Source of the DNA: Salipiger mangrovisoli
GTDB lineage: Bacteria > Pseudomonadota > Alphaproteobacteria > Rhodobacterales > Rhodobacteraceae
Direction of reading: 5' to 3'
Assembly: GCF_015223355.1 (NCBI RefSeq)
Contig: NZ_JADFFK010000024.1
Span: 1-64,000 of the forward strand
Length of the DNA: 64,000 bases
Below are positions 60,970-64,000 of this stretch, one piece after another. The first letter of the stretch is position 1. The number at the start of each line of letters is the position of its first letter. The position numbers were made by a program, and so were the translations under genes. The notes under the pieces were generated by a model. The model was not told the origin of the DNA and searched no databases. It saw nothing but the letters and a program-made list of their open reading frames with translations.

Positions 60970-61935
60970 ATGAAGAAAGTTCTGACCGCGCTGGCCCTGG
61001 CCTGCGCCGGGGCATTGCCAGCCGTCGCGCAGGAGCTGCCGGTGATCCGCGCCGCGGTGCTGAAGATCGGCACGGTGAACTGGGAACTGGACACCATCGT
61101 GGCGCAGGGCTTCGACAGGGCGCATGGCTTCCGGCTCGAGATGGTGCCCTATGCCGACAACGGCGCGACGCGCATCGCGGTCGAGGGCGGGGCCGCCGAC
61201 ATGGCGGTGGCCGACTGGATCTGGGTGGCACGGCAGCGCGCGGCGGGCATGGACTACGTCGTGGTTCCCTATTCTCGCGCGGTCGGCGGTCTGCTGGTGC
61301 CGGAAGGATCGGCGGCCGAGACGCTGGCCGATCTTGCCGGGGGACAGATCGGCATCGCCGGCGGGCCGCTCGACAAGTCGTGGCTGATCCTGCGCGCCTA
61401 TGCGCAGCAGGAATACGGCATGGACCTCGCCGCCGAGACCGAGCAGGTGTTCGGCGCGCCGCCGCTGATCTTCAAGGCGGGGCTCTCGGGGGACTACGCC
61501 GGGGCGGTGAACTTCTGGCACTTCCTGGCGAAGATGAAGGCCGCGGGGATGCGCGAGCTGATCTCGGTCGCGACCGCCTCCGAGGCGCTGGGGCTCGATC
61601 CCGACGTGCCGCTGCTCGGCTATTACTTCAAGGGCGATTTCCTCGCCGCGCATGAGGGCCTGGCGCAGGCCTTCTACGAGGCGAGCCGCGACGCCAAGGC
61701 GGCGCTGTCCAGCCAGGATGCCGCCTGGGAGGCGCTGCGGCCGCAGATGAACGCCGCGGACGAGGCCGAGTTCGCCGCGCTGCGCGCCGATTGGATCGCC
61801 GGTATCCCGGCGCGCGGCCCGGTGGATGGGGCCGCCGCCGACCGGCTGCTGGCGCTGATGGCCGAGCTTGGCGGGGCCGATCTGGTGGGGCAGGCGGATC
61901 ACCTGCCCGAGGGTCTCTTCGCGGAGGTCCGGTGA
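60970..61935 (+). CDS. ABC transporter substrate-binding protein, NitT/TauT (NMT1-like) family
   Basis: 321 residues with a signal peptide ending LPAVAQE. The NMT1/SsuA-like fold is shown by GTVNWELDTIVAQGFDRAHG, GAADMAVADWIWVARQRAAG and the hinge region LDKSWLILRAYAQQEYGMDL. Family members bind sulfonates, nitrate, pyrimidines or other small compounds; the ligand here cannot be told. A long GGAGGAGGGAG ribosome site precedes the ATG. Its ATPase overlaps by four bases, but the expected permease is not next; a family-matched permease lies at 55486-56292. Confidence 0.86.
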   Translation: MKKVLTALALACAGALPAVAQELPVIRAAVLKIGTVNWELDTIVAQGFDRAHGFRLEMVPYADNGATRIAVEGGAADMAVADWIWVARQRAAGMDYVVVPYSRAVGGLLVPEGSAAETLADLAGGQIGIAGGPLDKSWLILRAYAQQEYGMDLAAETEQVFGAPPLIFKAGLSGDYAGAVNFWHFLAKMKAAGMRELISVATASEALGLDPDVPLLGYYFKGDFLAAHEGLAQAFYEASRDAKAALSSQDAAWEALRPQMNAADEAEFAALRADWIAGIPARGPVDGAAADRLLALMAELGGADLVGQADHLPEGLFAEVR

Positions 61936-62558
61936 CCCGGCACCCGCGCCCCGCCGCGGTCCAGGTCGCGATCCGCCGCAAGCGCTTCGGCGAGACCCTG
62001 GTGCTGCGCGACGTCGCCTTCACCGTGGCGCGCGGCGAGACCGTGGCGCTGCTTGGCCCCTCGGGCATCGGCAAGTCGACGCTGCTGCGCATCGTCGCCG
62101 GGCTCGACCCGGAGTTCGAGGGCGAGGTGCTGCGCCCGGCACGACAGGCGCTGGTGTTCCAGGAGCCGCAGCTTCTGCCCTGGCGCAGCGCCCTGCAGAA
62201 CCTGCGGCTGGTGCATCCCGAGCTGAGCGAGGGCGCGGCGCAGGCGATGCTGGACCGGGTCGGGCTCGAGGGCCGCGGCGGGGCCTTTCCGCGCAGCCTG
62301 TCGCTCGGCCAGCAGCGGCGGCTGTCGCTGGCGCGGGCCTTTGCCGGGCGGCCCGAGCTGCTGGTGATGGACGAACCCTTCGTCTCGCTTGATCCGGCGC
62401 GGGCCGAGGCGATGCTGGCGCTGACCGAGACGCTGATCGCCGAGACCCGCCCGGCGGTGCTCTTCGTCACCCACGCACTGGCCGAGGCCGAACGGCTGGC
62501 AACCCGCATCCTCGAGCTCGATGGCGAGCCCGCGACGCTGATCCAGTCCCGGCGCTGA
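61932..62558 (+). CDS. ABC transporter ATPase, NitT/TauT family
   Basis: 208 residues, short for the family. Walker A GPSGIGKST, Q-loop VFQEPQLLPWRSALQNL (typical of SsuB/TauB), signature SLSLGQQRRLSLARAF with LSLGQ in place of LSGGQ, Walker B LLVMDEPFVSLDPARAE and H-loop FVTHALAEAERL. The GTG start overlaps the binding-protein stop (GTGA). It should energise the orphan permease at 55486-56292. Confidence 0.88.
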   Translation: MTRHPRPAAVQVAIRRKRFGETLVLRDVAFTVARGETVALLGPSGIGKSTLLRIVAGLDPEFEGEVLRPARQALVFQEPQLLPWRSALQNLRLVHPELSEGAAQAMLDRVGLEGRGGAFPRSLSLGQQRRLSLARAFAGRPELLVMDEPFVSLDPARAEAMLALTETLIAETRPAVLFVTHALAEAERLATRILELDGEPATLIQSRR

Positions 62559-62684
62559 GGACGGCGAAAAGCCGCGCGGCAGGGCGCAGATTCCGGTTGC
62601 GGCGCGGGCCGCGGTTCCCGAGGATTGGCGCAGCAATTTTGATCCAATGCCTTTTGCACCCTGCGCCACCACGGGAGCGCGCTC

Positions 62685-64000
62685 ATGACCTTCGTCATCG
62701 ATTTCCTGCTCGCCCAGCCCGAGCTGACCGTGTTCCTCACCATCGCGCTCGGCTATGCCTTCGGAACTTTGCGGATCGGCGATTTCTCCTTCGGGCCGGT
62801 GGCCGGGGCGCTGTTTGCCGGGCTGATCATCGGCCAGATCGGGGCGGTGCCGATCTCGGACATGGCCAAGAGCCTGCTCTTCGACCTGTTCCTCTTCGGG
62901 GTCGGCTATTCGGCCGGTCCGCAGGTTCTTCAGGCGCTGCGGCGGATCGGGGCGGGGGCGGTGCTGCTGGCGCTGGTGGTCAGCGGCACGGGGCTGCTGG
63001 CGGCGCTGCTCGCGGCGCGGATCGGCGGCTTCGATCCGGGGCTCGGGGCCGGGATGATGGCCGGGGCGCTGACCCAGAGCCCGGCGATCGGCGCGGCCGG
63101 CGAGGCGATCGCGCATCTGCCGCTGGACGCGGAGCGGCGCGCGCTGCTGACCTCGCATGTCGCGGTGGGCTACGCGGTCTGCTACATCATCGGCTCGACC
63201 GCGGCGATCTGGTTCTGCAGCTACATGGGGCCGAAGCTGTTGGGCATCGACCTGCCGCGCGAGGCGCGCGAGCTTGGCCGCAGCCTGGGTCTCGGCGAGG
63301 ATCGCACGGGCATCATTCCAGGCTACCAGCGCTTTCCCTTCCGCGCCTACCGCCTGCCGCCGGACTCGCCGGTGGTCGGCCAGCGCCTGGGCGAGGCCGA
63401 GGCCGACTTTGCCAGCTTTCGCATCCATGTGCTGCGCCTGCGCCGCGCCGGGGCCCTGATCACGCCCGACCTCGACACGGTGCTGCACGCCGGCGACATC
63501 CTCGCGGTCAGCGGCCAGGCGCGGGGGGTGATCGAGCTGCTGGCCGGTGCCTCGGAGGAGGTTGCCGACGAGGAGCTGCTGGACCTGCCGTTCCGCGCCA
63601 CCGGCGTCATGATCACCCGCGACGAGATCGCCGGCATGTCGCTCGGCACTCTGGGCACGCGGGACTGGGCGCGGGGCATGTACCTCGAGGGGCTGTCCCG
63701 CGCCGGTGTCGCGCTGCCGGTGGCGCCGGGGCTGGTGCTGGAGCGCGGCGACATCCTGAAGTTCATCGGCCCGCGCGACCTGCTGGACGAGACCATCGCG
63801 CGGGTCGGGCGCGAGGTCACACCGCCGAAGGCGACCGACGTGGTGGTGCTGGGGCTGATGGTCTTTCTTGGCGGGCTGGTCGGCGCTCTTGTCCATGTCA
63901 GCGTGCTGGGCATCGAGATCCGCCTTGGCAGCAGCGTCGGTATCCTGCTGGCGGGGCTGGCCACCGGCTACCTGAGCAGCCGCTTCCCGCGCTTCGGCCA
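62685..64000 (+). CDS. AspT/AAEx-family transporter with two RCK_C (TrkA-C) domains (3' end missing)
   Basis: At least 438 residues, running off the right edge. The first half is hydrophobic: FLTIALGYAFGTLRIGDFSF, GPVAGALFAGLIIGQIGAVP and GVGYSAGPQVLQALRRIGAG match the aspartate:alanine exchanger duplicated domain. Two cytosolic TrkA-C-like regions follow (about residues 220-295 and 300-380), then a second hydrophobic block begins (VVVLGLMVFLGGLVGAL). Relatives exchange aspartate and alanine or export other dicarboxylates. ATG 62685 follows GGGAG. It is probably its own transcription unit, 126 bases after the ATPase. Confidence 0.85.
   Translation, partial: MTFVIDFLLAQPELTVFLTIALGYAFGTLRIGDFSFGPVAGALFAGLIIGQIGAVPISDMAKSLLFDLFLFGVGYSAGPQVLQALRRIGAGAVLLALVVSGTGLLAALLAARIGGFDPGLGAGMMAGALTQSPAIGAAGEAIAHLPLDAERRALLTSHVAVGYAVCYIIGSTAAIWFCSYMGPKLLGIDLPREARELGRSLGLGEDRTGIIPGYQRFPFRAYRLPPDSPVVGQRLGEAEADFASFRIHVLRLRRAGALITPDLDTVLHAGDILAVSGQARGVIELLAGASEEVADEELLDLPFRATGVMITRDEIAGMSLGTLGTRDWARGMYLEGLSRAGVALPVAPGLVLERGDILKFIGPRDLLDETIARVGREVTPPKATDVVVLGLMVFLGGLVGALVHVSVLGIEIRLGSSVGILLAGLATGYLSSRFPRFG

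Noticed and set aside
1-64000. CRISPR arrays, tRNA or rRNA genes, transposases
   Set aside because: No regularly spaced repeats, no tRNA cloverleaf or CCA-end patterns, no rRNA motifs and no DDE-type transposase sequences were noticed on either strand.

Overview
The window reads as part of a large extrachromosomal replicon (plasmid or chromid) of a marine, heterotrophic alphaproteobacterium of the Rhodobacteraceae (roseobacter type). The grounds are very high GC with strong third-position bias, a complete repABC replication and partition module (56.7-60.3 kb), a CtrA box in front of a flagellin gene, an HvrA/H-NS-like regulator, TRAP-TAXI and many binding-protein-dependent ABC importers, and tightly overlapping operons (ATGA, TGATG and GTGA junctions). 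I saw no rRNA, tRNA, CRISPR array or intact insertion sequence. The species cannot be named from the sequence alone.

Layout. 0.1-5.2 kb: hydroxyproline catabolism (AcnX-type cis-3-hydroxyproline dehydratase, DapA-family deaminase, 4-hydroxyproline epimerase, FAD D-amino acid dehydrogenase). 5.4-9.6 kb: H-NS-like protein, an AT-rich gene-poor stretch with one convincing 56-aa gene, an orphan flagellin, a BON-LysM protein and a CYTH enzyme. 9.8-12.0 kb: a TbpB-like lipoprotein paired with a Slam-type outer-membrane exporter. 12.0-15.5 kb: a TetR regulator fused to an esterase fold that lacks its serine nucleophile, and a POT peptide transporter. 15.7-26.4 kb: a GH51 arabinofuranosidase plus sugar ABC importer, TetR and Crp/Fnr regulators, a large arylsulfatase broken by an in-frame amber codon, and a GntR regulator whose likely operator sits at both ends of the cluster. 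26.5-31.3 kb: biotin ECF transporter bioMNY, a nitroreductase, and a thiolase-ligase pair. 31.5-39.9 kb: UvrD-like helicase, a MarR-sulfatase operon divergent from a TAXI-TRAP transporter across a near-perfect dyad, and a VOC protein. 40.2-49.1 kb: one long hydantoin/D-amino-acid operon (amino-acid ABC importer, N-carbamoyl-D-amino acid hydrolase, D-hydantoinase, hydantoin racemase, LysR, DapA-like protein, atypical SDR). 49.4-54.7 kb: dpp-type peptide ABC transporter. 55-64 kb: RidA, a NitT/TauT-type permease, repABC, a MaoC-like protein, the SBP and ATPase that probably partner the permease, and a truncated AspT-type exchanger.

How it works together. Most of the DNA is catabolic cargo for nitrogen- and carbon-rich dissolved matter: hydroxyproline (collagen-like or algal wall protein), hydantoins and D-amino acids, peptides, arabinose-containing and sulfated glycans. 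Each uptake system is joined to its degradation enzymes and usually to a dedicated regulator. The best new leads are the TetR-dead esterase fusion, the Slam-lipoprotein pair, the shared GntR operators, the MarR and hydantoin-operon palindromes, the parS-like palindrome embedded in the 3' end of repC, and the ABC transporter whose genes lie on both sides of the replication module.
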